A stretch of 64,000 nucleotides of DNA from Nonomuraea deserti. Lineage in GTDB: Bacteria > Actinomycetota > Actinomycetes > Streptosporangiales > Streptosporangiaceae. The stretch's first letter is position 1. Each line of letters opens with the position of its first letter. The notes under the pieces were generated by a model. That model saw nothing but the letters and a program-made list of their open reading frames with translations, ran no database searches and was not told the DNA's origin. Both the position numbers and the translations under genes were made by a program. The DNA lies in contig NZ_SMKO01000013.1 in assembly GCF_004348685.1 (NCBI RefSeq), positions 1-64,000 of the forward strand. The letters are read 5' to 3'. Of the stretch, positions 16,817 through 25,135 are shown piece after piece.

Positions 16817-17712
16817 TACGTCTCCGGCGTGGGCAGCACCTCCTCCGCCACCTCAAGTACCGCGCGCAGCACGGGCGAAGGGTTGTCCTCCCGCCACGCC
16901 AGGGCGTGGTCCACGTAGGTCGGCTCGTCGCGCAGCGGCACGAACACCGCGGCCGAGGACATGATCCCCGCGACGCTCGACGGCACCAACGCGACACCGA
17001 CGCCGGCCGACACCAGGGTCAGGATCATGTACGCGTCGGTGATCTCCTGGACCACCCGGGGGCGGAAACCGGCCGTGACGCAGGCGCGCAGCGTCGACTC
17101 CTGCAGCGCGGAGCCGGCCGCGGCCGGCGGGGTGATGAACCCGTCCTCGGCCAGGTCGACCAGGGAGATCGCCTTCTGGCCGGCCAGCGGATGGTCGATC
17201 GACAACGCCGCGCCGATCGGTTCGCGGCCGATCAGCCGCGTGCGCACCGGGGAGTGGCTGATGGGCAGGCCGACGAAGGCGAGGTCCAGGCCACCCTGCT
17301 CCAGTTGCTCGACCCCCTCCCTGGTCATGACGCGTGCGGTCAGCGACAGTGTGACCTCGGGATAGCGCTGACGGACCGCGCGGGTCAGCGGCGGCAGCGT
17401 GAGGTGATTGAGGGCGCCGAAGAACCCTATGGAGACGGTCCCGTACACCTCCCCCGCGGTGGCCCGTGTCGACTGACGCCCGAGCTCCAACTCCTCGAAG
17501 ACGCGATGGGCGTGCGGCAGGAACGCCTGGCCCGCCGGGGTGAGTGCGACGCTGCGGGTGCTGCGGTCGAACAGCCTGACCCCGAGATCCTTCTCCAGCC
17601 TGCGAATGGTCTGGCTCAGCGGCGACTGGGCCAGCCTGAGGCGCGCGGCGGCACGGCCGAAGTGCAACTCCTCGGCGACGGCGATGAACGCCTCGAGCCA
17701 GCGGATCTCCAT
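16816..17712 (-). CDS. LysR-family transcriptional regulator (paralogue A)
   Basis: This 298-aa regulator has an N-terminal winged HTH (FGRAAARLRLAQSPLSQTIR) and a C-terminal periplasmic-binding-like effector domain. It is very close along its length to the LysR at 27293-28192. I set the start at ATG 17712 (MEIRWLEAF), with GGAGAGG about 8 nt upstream. The longer frame to 17769 adds a non-conserved segment. Its effector is probably an aromatic or alicyclic acid of the island pathways, by context. Its stop overlaps the conserved block that precedes the small fusion ORF. Confidence 0.9.
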   Translation of the reverse strand: MEIRWLEAFIAVAEELHFGRAAARLRLAQSPLSQTIRRLEKDLGVRLFDRSTRSVALTPAGQAFLPHAHRVFEELELGRQSTRATAGEVYGTVSIGFFGALNHLTLPPLTRAVRQRYPEVTLSLTARVMTREGVEQLEQGGLDLAFVGLPISHSPVRTRLIGREPIGAALSIDHPLAGQKAISLVDLAEDGFITPPAAAGSALQESTLRACVTAGFRPRVVQEITDAYMILTLVSAGVGVALVPSSVAGIMSSAAVFVPLRDEPTYVDHALAWREDNPSPVLRAVLEVAEEVLPTPET

Positions 17713-17826
17713 GAGCACAACCTCTCCGGTCACGGGGGTTGCGCTGCCTCGCACCCCGCATATAGACACTCATGAGCACAGTGAGCGCATGTTTGAGATG
17801 CGATATTACATAGCCCCGGACGGTGC

Positions 17827-17965
17827 GGCACGGAGACCGGGCAGATCACCTCTCCCGCCCCCGGCGCCGCCCTCACCACGGGCAAGCCGGTCACGGTCAA
17901 GGCGACCGTCACGGACGCCTGCTCCGCCACCCTGACCCTGCGCGCGCAGCTCCCAGCTGTGAAGT
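17827..17965 (+). pseudogene. Fragment of secreted Ig-like-domain protein
   Basis: One plus-strand frame reads GQITSPAPGAALTTGKPVTV and continues VKATVTDACSATLTL. This is typical of an Ig-like repeat in actinobacterial secreted enzymes. It has no start and its frame has no continuation on either side, so it is a gene scar at a joint between the LysR and IclR regions. The rest of the 17713-18109 gap holds the palindrome at 17989 and nothing else I recognise. Confidence 0.4.
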
Positions 17966-17988
17966 CTTGTCAGTGTTCCTACAGTCAC

Positions 17989-18005
17989 GTATGGAATGTC
18001 CATAC
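17989..18005. promoter_or_regulatory. Perfect palindromic operator GTATGGA-ATG-TCCATAC
   Basis: Seven-base arms are separated by three bases. The site lies about 105 bp beyond the 3' end of the IclR gene at 18110, in sequence that no longer precedes an intact gene. Its length and symmetry are typical of a dimeric repressor site, and IclR proteins use sites of about this size. The cognate regulator is unknown. Confidence 0.5.
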
Positions 18006-18109
18006 GCCATCTTCAGCAAGCCGAAGCGATCAGCCGGTGCCACACCGCAAGCCCGTCGACCCCTGATGGTGAAGCCCAGCAGCACCACAGCGGTCCGGCG
18101 GAGCGCCGG

Positions 18110-18907
18110 TCAAGCGCCGCGCGGACGTTCCATGTGCAGCACCGATTCGATTCGTTCACTGGCGAGCCGCAGTGTGCGGAGACCGGCGTCGACGAGCTCG
18201 GCCGAAGTGAACCGGCTCGTGTGGCTCGACACGTTGATCGCCGCAACGGTGGCGCCCGATGCGTCGCGGATCGGAACGGCGAGCGAGAGCAGGCCCACCT
18301 CGAGTTCCTGATCGACGACGGCCCATCCCTGGCGCCGTATCCGCGCGAGCTCTCGCCGCAGGCGTGACCGGTCCGTCACGGTGAGAGCGGTATAAGGCGC
18401 GAAAGACGCCGAAGTCAGATATCGGTCGAGCCAGTCCTCCGGCCGGGCCGATAGCAGGACCCTGCCCAGCGCCGTCGGGTACGCCGGCAGCCTGCTCCCG
18501 ACCGACAAGGTGAGTGACATGAGTCGCCCAACCGGCACCCGTGCAACGTATACGATCTCGTCGCCGTCGAGCACCGCCATCGAGACCGATTCGTCGAGGA
18601 GCCGGCTCACCTCGGCGAAGTGGGGCTGTGCGATCTCCGGGAGGGCGAGGCTCGCCAGGTAGGCGTTTCCGATCTCGAGCACCCTGGGGTGCAACGCGTA
18701 GGCAGCGCGCTCGGTGCGCACGTATCCACGCAGGACCAGCGAGTGCAGGAGCCGACGCGCGCCCGACCTGTCGAGGCCGGTGGCCCGTGCGACCTCGCTG
18801 AGCGTCAGCGGCGATCGATCGAGCTCGAACGACAACAGGACTGCAAGACCCCGCTCGAGGGAGGTCAACACGTTGTTCTCGGGGCCGGATCCGTGGTCCA
18901 CCGTCAT
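18110..18907 (-). CDS. IclR-family transcriptional regulator (first of two)
   Basis: The protein has 265 aa. An N-terminal winged HTH (LTLSEVARATGLDRSGARRLL) is followed by the IclR effector domain (LDGDEIVYVARVP, GWAVVDQELEVGLLSLAVPI, NVSSHTSRF). These are the features of PcaR/PcaU-type regulators of aromatic catabolism. Effector and targets are not shown by the sequence. It is transcribed away from the ABC importer, and a second IclR gene lies just upstream on the same strand. A TTGACC about 50 bp before the ATG may be a -35. Confidence 0.88.
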   Translation of the reverse strand: MTVDHGSGPENNVLTSLERGLAVLLSFELDRSPLTLSEVARATGLDRSGARRLLHSLVLRGYVRTERAAYALHPRVLEIGNAYLASLALPEIAQPHFAEVSRLLDESVSMAVLDGDEIVYVARVPVGRLMSLTLSVGSRLPAYPTALGRVLLSARPEDWLDRYLTSASFAPYTALTVTDRSRLRRELARIRRQGWAVVDQELEVGLLSLAVPIRDASGATVAAINVSSHTSRFTSAELVDAGLRTLRLASERIESVLHMERPRGA

Positions 18908-18972
18908 CCTCGCGTTCGCGCCTCACGCGCTGTGATTTTGGTCAACTTGAGTGCTTCCGCCGTCGGCATCCC

Positions 18973-19797
18973 TCACTCCGGCCTCCGTACGAATGCTCGG
19001 ATAGGGAGCGGAACGTGGGCGGTGAGGTCGCGCTCCAGCTCGTCGGCGGCCGCGAGCAGGTGCGGCAGGATTCCGGTGGTCAGGGTCGGCACGTCGACCC
19101 TGCTGACGTTCGTAGCGAGGGAGATCGCGGCGAGGACCGTGCCAGTGCGGCTTCGCACTGGCACGGCGACCTCGCGGACGCCCAGCTCGAGTTCCTGGTC
19201 CACCAATGCCCAGCCCTGCCGGCGCACCTCGTCGATGCGTCGTACGAGCTCGTCGACGTCGGTGACCGTCCGGTCGTTGTAGCCCTTCAGTCGCAGCCCA
19301 TGCAGATAGGGCCGCAGCTGCACCTCGTCCACATCGGACAGCAGCACCCGCCCCAGCGCCGAGGCGAAGGCGGGCACCCGACTACCCGGGGCGAGGGAGA
19401 TCGACAGGGCTTGACGGACGGCGGCCCTGGCGACGCACACGGCGGCGTCTCCGTCCAGCACGCCCAGCGAGCACGATTGGCCGCTCGATTCCGCGACTTG
19501 CTCGAGGTACGGCTGCGCGAGCTCGGAAAAGTCCCGGGCAGCGAGCGCCGCGTAGCCCAGGTCGAGCACCTTGGCGGTGAGCCGGTAGCGCGTGCCGACG
19601 GCCTCGAGGTACCCGAGGGCTTGGAGGGTGCGCACCACCCGTCGCACCGATGTCCGGTCGAGGCCGGTCTCGGCCGCGATCTCGCTCGTGCTCTGCGCGT
19701 GCCTCGTGCGTGAGAAGCTCGTCAGGACGTCCAAGCCTCGGTCGAACGTGCGCACGGCGGGGCCGAGCCGTTCCCCGGTCGAATCGATCGAATTCAC
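18973..19797 (-). CDS. IclR-family transcriptional regulator (second of two)
   Basis: The protein has 274 aa from a GTG at 19797, preceded by GGAGGT. A TTG at 19866 would add 23 non-conserved residues. The HTH (STSEIAAETGLDRTSVRRVV) and IclR effector domain (LGVLDGDAAVCVARAAV, GWALVDQELELGVREVAVPV) are intact. It is divergent from the nitrate/sulfonate-type ABC importer at 20109 and is the likely regulator of that operon. The intergenic region 19798-20108 holds a good promoter at 19939-19968. Confidence 0.88.
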   Translation of the reverse strand: MNSIDSTGERLGPAVRTFDRGLDVLTSFSRTRHAQSTSEIAAETGLDRTSVRRVVRTLQALGYLEAVGTRYRLTAKVLDLGYAALAARDFSELAQPYLEQVAESSGQSCSLGVLDGDAAVCVARAAVRQALSISLAPGSRVPAFASALGRVLLSDVDEVQLRPYLHGLRLKGYNDRTVTDVDELVRRIDEVRRQGWALVDQELELGVREVAVPVRSRTGTVLAAISLATNVSRVDVPTLTTGILPHLLAAADELERDLTAHVPLPIRAFVRRPE

Positions 19798-19938
19798 GAC
19801 ACCTCCAGTCGAGATCTTACGAGCACAGCTGTCGTCGCACGAGCCGGTCCGGACGCGGCCCCTCAACCGTCACCGTCCTGGGCACGGTCGTCGGCTTGGT
19901 GCTCATCACAGGTCCTCCCTTCCGGCTGGTCAGCGGCC

Positions 19939-19968
19939 TTGACAGCCCGCTCGTCGAAGTCGTACGGT
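19939..19968 (+). promoter_or_regulatory. Promoter for the ABC importer operon
   Basis: TTGACA (19939-19944), an 18-nt spacer and TACGGT (19963-19968) make a good vegetative-type promoter, with a leader of about 130 nt before the ATG at 20109. The bases just downstream (to about 20000) are a plausible place for IclR repression. Confidence 0.55.
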
Positions 19969-20108
19969 CACCCAGAGAATGGCTGTTCGCATACTGCCCA
20001 CTCTAGCGGTCAGGGGTCGGTCCCGATCCGCTGCCTGCCGCAGCCGGTACCCCCGCCTGTCCCCGCCCCACTGCGCACAGTGCCGCCGGGCTGGAGAAGG
20101 AGACAACG

Positions 20109-21149
20109 ATGCCCCCACCGTCACCGGTTCGTTCCCCCCGCCGGAAGCGGCGGATCCGGCCGGCCGCGCTCCTGCGCCGGTTCGTCGCCGTCGCCGCAGC
20201 GGCGACCCTGGCCGGGTGCGGGGCCTCGGCCGGCCCGAGCACGAACGAGCACGGCACGACGACCATCAAGGTCGGTGTCATCCCGTCCGCGATGGTCGCC
20301 CCGCTGTACCTCGGCATCTCCAAGGGAATCTTCGAGAAGGCCGGTCTGAAGATCGAGCCGCAACAGGCGGAGGGCGGGGCCGCACTGTTGCCGGCGCTGC
20401 TGAACAACCAGACGCAGGTCGCCTACTCGAACGTGGTCTCCCTGATGCTGGCGCAGCAGCAAGGGCTGCCCGTGCAGGTCGTGGCGAACGGGGCGCTGCA
20501 GGTGGCTCCGGGCAGCGGGCCGCAGACCGGCCGCACCAACGAGGCGGTCGTGGTCGCACCCGGCAGCCCCATCAAATCCGCCAAGGACCTGAACGGCAAG
20601 ACGGTCGCGGTGAACACCCTGAAGAACGTCGAGGAGGTGCTGACCAAGTACTCCATCGATAAGGCCGGCGGCGATTCCTCCACCGTGCGGCTGATCGAGA
20701 TGCCGACCTCGCAGATGCTGCCGGCCCTGGAGCAGGGCCGGATCGACGCGGCCAACGTCATCGAGCCCTACACGACCGTGGCCATCGACGCCGGGGCACA
20801 GATTCTGTTGCGCCCGTTCACCGACATGCCCGACCCTGCGGCGAACATCCCGGTCTACTTCGCGTCCGCCCAGTTCATGCAGCAGGAACCCGAACTGATG
20901 CAGCGGTTCACGACGGCGATGAACGAGGCGCTCGACTACGCCCAGGCGCACTCCAAGGAGGCACGCGACGTGGTCCGCACCTACACGAAGATCGAACCGG
21001 ATCTGGTCGAGCGGATGGTCCTGCCGCACTGGACACCGAAGCTGAACGTCGAGTCGATCAAGATGATCGGCGATCTCTCCGTGCAGTACGGCCTGCTCAG
21101 CGGTCCACCGGACCTCGACAGGCTGCTCGGCACGACCCCGCGCCTGTGA
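20109..21149 (+). CDS. ABC transporter substrate-binding lipoprotein (NMT1/SsuA type)
   Basis: This 346-aa lipoprotein has a basic N-terminus, a hydrophobic segment and lipobox LAGC. The mature part is the NMT1/THI5/SsuA-like fold (VGVIPSAMVAPLYLGISKG near the start, then KDLNGKTVAVNT). Relatives bind taurine, alkylsulfonates, nitrate, pyrimidine precursors or aromatic acids such as phthalate. The exact ligand cannot be read here, and the island context favours an aromatic or alicyclic carboxylate. GAAGGAG precedes the ATG, and the stop overlaps the next gene by 4 nt. Confidence 0.9.
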   Translation: MPPPSPVRSPRRKRRIRPAALLRRFVAVAAAATLAGCGASAGPSTNEHGTTTIKVGVIPSAMVAPLYLGISKGIFEKAGLKIEPQQAEGGAALLPALLNNQTQVAYSNVVSLMLAQQQGLPVQVVANGALQVAPGSGPQTGRTNEAVVVAPGSPIKSAKDLNGKTVAVNTLKNVEEVLTKYSIDKAGGDSSTVRLIEMPTSQMLPALEQGRIDAANVIEPYTTVAIDAGAQILLRPFTDMPDPAANIPVYFASAQFMQQEPELMQRFTTAMNEALDYAQAHSKEARDVVRTYTKIEPDLVERMVLPHWTPKLNVESIKMIGDLSVQYGLLSGPPDLDRLLGTTPRL

Positions 21150-21937
21150 GCGGCGGGGGGAGGGCTCGCGCGGGCCGGCGATGGTTGTGGCCACTCGCGT
21201 CGGCGGTGCTCGCGCTGGCGGTGCTGCAGCTGGCCGTCGTGGCGGGCGCCCTGCCGTCCCGCTACTTCCCGGACGTTCCCGAGCTGCTGAGCGCGTTCGG
21301 CGCCGCCCTCGGAACCGGGGTGTTCTGGACGGCGGTCCTCGACACCGCCGGGTGCGCCGCAGCGGGGCTCGCACTCGCGGCGTTGATCGCGGTGCCGACG
21401 GGAGTGTTCGTGGGGAGGAGCGGCGTGCTGTTCCACGCGACGAGGTTCATCATCGAGTTCCTCCGGCCGATCCCGGTCGTGGCGATCATTCCGCTGGTCG
21501 TGCTGCTCTACGGCACGGGGTTCGAGGCGACGCTTTTCCTGGTCGTGTTCGCGGCGGTCTTCCCGATCCTCCTGCAGACCGTTTACGGCGTCCGGGACAC
21601 CGACCCGGTCGCGCTCGCCACCGCGCGCTCGTACCGGCTCGGTCGGCTCCGGGAGTTCCTCGTGGTCGTGCTGCCGAGCGCCCTGCCATTCGTGGTCACC
21701 GGGCTGCGGATCTCCGCCTCGCTGGCGCTGCTGGTCGCCCTGTCGGCGGAGATCGTCATCGGTGCGCCCGGACTGGGGCAGCAGATCGTGCTCGCACAGA
21801 GCGGGAACGCCACTGCGCAGATGTACGCGCTCATCCTCGCGACCGGCCTGGTCGGCGTCCTCTTCAACGGGCTGCTCGCCAGGGCGGCCGGGATGGCGGC
21901 GCCATGGGCGGCGCAACGACGGGGGGACGAATCGTGA
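21146..21937 (+). CDS. ABC transporter permease (SsuC/TauC type)
   Basis: This 263-aa inner-membrane permease has about six helices and the EAA-like loop (DPVALATARSYRLGRLREF) that docks the ATPase. The GTG start at 21146 overlaps the binding-protein stop, and its own stop overlaps the second permease. Two distinct permeases in one SsuABC-type system imply a heterodimeric channel. Confidence 0.88.
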   Translation: MSGGGRARAGRRWLWPLASAVLALAVLQLAVVAGALPSRYFPDVPELLSAFGAALGTGVFWTAVLDTAGCAAAGLALAALIAVPTGVFVGRSGVLFHATRFIIEFLRPIPVVAIIPLVVLLYGTGFEATLFLVVFAAVFPILLQTVYGVRDTDPVALATARSYRLGRLREFLVVVLPSALPFVVTGLRISASLALLVALSAEIVIGAPGLGQQIVLAQSGNATAQMYALILATGLVGVLFNGLLARAAGMAAPWAAQRRGDES

Positions 21938-22707
21938 GCCGCCGGCGTGGGCTGCTGATCGGGCTGGAGATCGGCGTGCCGCTCGCGGCCGTCGCGACGT
22001 GGTGGGCGCTGTCGAGCAGCAGCAGATCCCTCTACTTCCCGCCGCTGCAGCAGATCATGGAGCGGTTCTGGGTCAACTGGGCCCAGGAGCGGCTGGCCAC
22101 CGACGTCGCGCCCAGCCTCGGCCGGCTCGGCGCCGGGTACGCCATCGCCGTCGTCGCCGGCGTGGCGCTCGGCGTCGTGCTCGGCCTGTCCCCGTGGGCG
22201 CGGAAGCTGGCCGACCCGCTCGTCGGCTTCCTCCGATCGATCCCCTCCGCGGCGCTGCTGCCGTTCGCCATCCTGGTGTTCGGCGTGGGCGACGAGATGA
22301 AGGTGTTCATCATCGCCTTCGTCTCGCTGTGGCCGATCCTGCTCAACACGGTCGACGGCGTCGACGACGCCGACCCGGTGATGCTGCAGTCGACCCGGAT
22401 CTACGGGATCCGCGGCGCACGACGGCTGTTCCGCGTGGTGCTCCCGGCAGCAGGCCCACGGATCGCCGCCGGCATGCGGACCAGCCTGTCCCTGGCGATC
22501 ATCGTGATGATCATCAGCGAGATGGTGGCCAGCACCAGCGGGATCGGCCACTTCACCCTCCAGGCGCAGCGCAGCTTCCAGATCACCGACATGTGGTCCG
22601 GGATCGTCCTGCTCGGAGTGCTCGGATATCTGCTGAACCTCGCCTTCCTGCTGTTCGAACGGTGGCTGCTGCGCTGGTACCAGGCGAGCCGCGGGATGCG
22701 GACGTGA
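21934..22707 (+). CDS. ABC transporter permease (SsuC/TauC type), second subunit
   Basis: This 257-aa permease has the family coupling loop (DDADPVMLQSTRIYGIRGARR). It starts at GTG 21934 inside the preceding stop (GTGA). It is paired with the permease at 21146 in the same importer. Confidence 0.88.
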   Translation: MSRRRGLLIGLEIGVPLAAVATWWALSSSSRSLYFPPLQQIMERFWVNWAQERLATDVAPSLGRLGAGYAIAVVAGVALGVVLGLSPWARKLADPLVGFLRSIPSAALLPFAILVFGVGDEMKVFIIAFVSLWPILLNTVDGVDDADPVMLQSTRIYGIRGARRLFRVVLPAAGPRIAAGMRTSLSLAIIVMIISEMVASTSGIGHFTLQAQRSFQITDMWSGIVLLGVLGYLLNLAFLLFERWLLRWYQASRGMRT

Positions 22708-22727
22708 TGACACCTCCAGGAGAACCG

Positions 22728-23567
22728 ATGTCAATGACTCTGTCCGTCTCCCATCTGCGGCGGTCCTACGGCCGCGACGGCGCCGACGTCGCGATCGCCG
22801 ACGTCGACTTCACAGTGCGACGCGGGGAGTTCCTCTGCGTGGTCGGGCCATCGGGGTGCGGCAAGACGACACTGCTCAAATGCCTCTCGGGGCTGCTCCC
22901 ACCGTCCTCGGGCGAGGTGCGGCTGGGCGAGAAGGTGATCGAGGAGCCGCCCGACGAGTTGGCGATGGTCTTCCAGGACTACAGCCGGTCGCTGTACCCG
23001 TGGCTCACGGTCGAGCAGAACGTCGTGCTGCCGCTGAAGGCGCGCCGGGTGCCCCGGGCCGAGCGCACCGATCGGACGCGGGAGGCATTGGCCGCCGTCG
23101 GGCTCCTGCAGGCGCGCACCAAGCGCCCCTACCAGCTCTCCGGTGGCATGCAGCAGCGCGTCGCGATCGCGCGGGCGCTGGCCTACCGGCCCGAGATCCT
23201 GCTCATGGACGAGCCGTTCGCGTCGATCGACGCCCAGACCCGCGCGGAGCTGGAGGACCTGACGCTGCGCACGCGGGACCTGTTCGGCATCACGGTCCTG
23301 TTCGTCACCCACGACATCGACGAGGCCGTCTACCTGTCCGACCGCGTCGTGATCCTCTCGCCGTCACCCGCGACCGTGGCCGAGATCGTCGACGTCGACC
23401 TCCCCCGGCCCCGCGACCAGATCAGCACGAAGGAACTCCCGGAATTCGCGGCGTTGCGCGGGCACGTCTTCCGCGCGGTGCGCAACCGCCCGGCCGGAAC
23501 CGACGACCCGGAACCGCCCGAGCCCGCACAGGGCGCAGCGGCGCGTCCCGGGAACGTCCGGACCTGA
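22728..23567 (+). CDS. ABC transporter ATP-binding protein (SsuB/TauB type)
   Basis: This 279-aa ATPase has Walker A GPSGCGKT, Q-loop VFQDYS, signature LSGGMQQR, Walker B ILLMDEPF and switch VTHDIDEA. The start is ATG 22728, with AGGAGA 5 nt upstream. It completes the importer of 20109-22707. The last 30 or so residues are a Pro/Ala/Glu tail of no known function. Confidence 0.92.
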   Translation: MSMTLSVSHLRRSYGRDGADVAIADVDFTVRRGEFLCVVGPSGCGKTTLLKCLSGLLPPSSGEVRLGEKVIEEPPDELAMVFQDYSRSLYPWLTVEQNVVLPLKARRVPRAERTDRTREALAAVGLLQARTKRPYQLSGGMQQRVAIARALAYRPEILLMDEPFASIDAQTRAELEDLTLRTRDLFGITVLFVTHDIDEAVYLSDRVVILSPSPATVAEIVDVDLPRPRDQISTKELPEFAALRGHVFRAVRNRPAGTDDPEPPEPAQGAAARPGNVRT

Positions 23568-23581
23568 GCAGAGGACGGAGC

Positions 23582-24928
23582 ATGGTGACCAAGAACGCCA
23601 CCGCGGCGCGTACCGCGGAAGCCGACGTCGTTGTGGCCGGCGGCGGGCCCGCAGGCGTGTGCGCCGCGATCGCGGCAGCCCGTTCCGGTGCGCGCACCAC
23701 CCTGCTGGAGCGCGCCGCGTTCCTCGGGGGCACCGCGACCGGCGCGATGATGGCCAGTTTCATGGGCTTCTATTGGCGCGACACCCGCGTGACCGGTGGG
23801 ATCGGCTACGAGATCACCCGCCGCCTGGTCGACGCGGGCGGCGCGACAGACTTCCTGGACTACACCATGGGCGAGGCAGCGGGAAATCCGTTCGTGCAGC
23901 GGACGTTCCCGTTCGACCCGGAGGTGCTGAAGTTCGTCCTGGACGACATGGTCTGCGAGGCGGGCGTGGACGTGTGGCTGCACACCCAGGCGGTCGACCC
24001 GATCGTGACCGACGGCCGCGCGGGCGGGGTGATCGCGCAGGGTGTGATGGACCGCACCGCCATCTCCGCGCCCGTCACCGTCGACACCGGTGGGAACGGC
24101 GCGCTGGCCCGCGGGGCGGGCGCCGACTTCCAGAACGGCTCGGACGACCGCCACGACCTCCAGCCCATGACGCTGATGGCGCGGCTGAGCAAGGTCGACG
24201 TCGCCCGGTTCCGGGCGCTGCCACGCGCGGAGAAGCAGCGGCTGTCCAAGCACGGGATGGCGACGGGCGAGCTGGCGCAGCGCATCTTGTCGCTGGTCAG
24301 CTCCCCCAGCGGGGACGACGCGTTCATCCTGATGACGCGGGTGAGCGGCTGGGACGGCGCTGACGAGCGCGATCTCACCCGCGCCGAGATGGAGGGCCGC
24401 CGCCAGCTGCGCGGGGTGCTCGGGTTCCTGCGCCGCGAGGTGCCGGGTTTCGAGCGGTGCGGGCTCACCGCGACGGCCCCGTGGATCGGGGTGCGGGAGA
24501 CCTGGCGCATCGTCGGCGACCACGTGCTCGAGGCCGAGGACGTGCTGGAGGGTCGGCAGTTCCCGGACGCGATCGCCCAGGGCGGGGGTCCGCTCGACAT
24601 CCACCACCCCCGAGGTGGGGGGCTCACGCTGACCGAACCGTCCACGCCGTTCTCGACCCCCTACCGGTGCCTGCTCCCCCGCGGCGTCGAGAACATGCTC
24701 GTCGCGGGCCGCTGCGCCTCGGCGACCGGCGAGGCCATGGGCGCGCTGCGACACATGGGCTCGGCGATGGCTCTCGGCCAGGCCGCCGGGACCGCAGCGG
24801 CACTCGCCGCCGCACAGGGCATCCCACCGAGAAAGGTCGACCCAGAGGAACTGCGACGGGTGCTGCGCACACAGGACGCCATCATCGACAACCCGGTCAC
24901 CACCGGGCGACCGGCCGTCGCGCAGTGA
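23582..24928 (+). CDS. FAD-dependent oxidoreductase
   Basis: This 448-aa flavoprotein starts with an ADP-binding motif (VVVAGGGPAGVCAAIAAARSG) and the GGTATGAMMASFMGFYW segment of the FAD_oxidored (PF12831-like) family. It ends with the second FAD contact (LVAGRCASATGEAMGALRHMG). It lies 14 nt after the ABC ATPase and is probably co-transcribed, so it likely acts on the imported substrate. The reaction cannot be specified. The start is ATG 23582 with a GGACGGAG site. Confidence 0.85.
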   Translation: MVTKNATAARTAEADVVVAGGGPAGVCAAIAAARSGARTTLLERAAFLGGTATGAMMASFMGFYWRDTRVTGGIGYEITRRLVDAGGATDFLDYTMGEAAGNPFVQRTFPFDPEVLKFVLDDMVCEAGVDVWLHTQAVDPIVTDGRAGGVIAQGVMDRTAISAPVTVDTGGNGALARGAGADFQNGSDDRHDLQPMTLMARLSKVDVARFRALPRAEKQRLSKHGMATGELAQRILSLVSSPSGDDAFILMTRVSGWDGADERDLTRAEMEGRRQLRGVLGFLRREVPGFERCGLTATAPWIGVRETWRIVGDHVLEAEDVLEGRQFPDAIAQGGGPLDIHHPRGGGLTLTEPSTPFSTPYRCLLPRGVENMLVAGRCASATGEAMGALRHMGSAMALGQAAGTAAALAAAQGIPPRKVDPEELRRVLRTQDAIIDNPVTTGRPAVAQ

Positions 24929-24940
24929 GGACGTGACGAC

Positions 24941-25012
24941 ATGACAGGACCCGACCACGACGTGATCAGCGAGCCGGCCCGCGACGTCCCGATGATCGGG
25001 GAGGGCGACCGG
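24941..25012 (+). pseudogene. 5' remnant of a second FAD oxidoreductase
   Basis: After the previous gene a frame opens with HDVISEPARDVPMIGEGD. This resembles the N-terminal lead-in of FAD oxidoreductases just before their dinucleotide-binding motif, but the motif itself is absent and the sequence becomes non-protein-like. The frame stays open into the MFS gene at 25136. I read it as a truncated paralogue. Confidence 0.35.
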
Positions 25013-25135
25013 CATCGTTCCCGTCCGCATCGGGGGAGCCCGCAGCACGGCCCCCAGTCCGGCTCATCGCCACCTGCACTGCGCCCGTCACCAGTCGGTG
25101 ATGGGATCCCTCGCTGCACTGAGAGAGGTAGTCCC

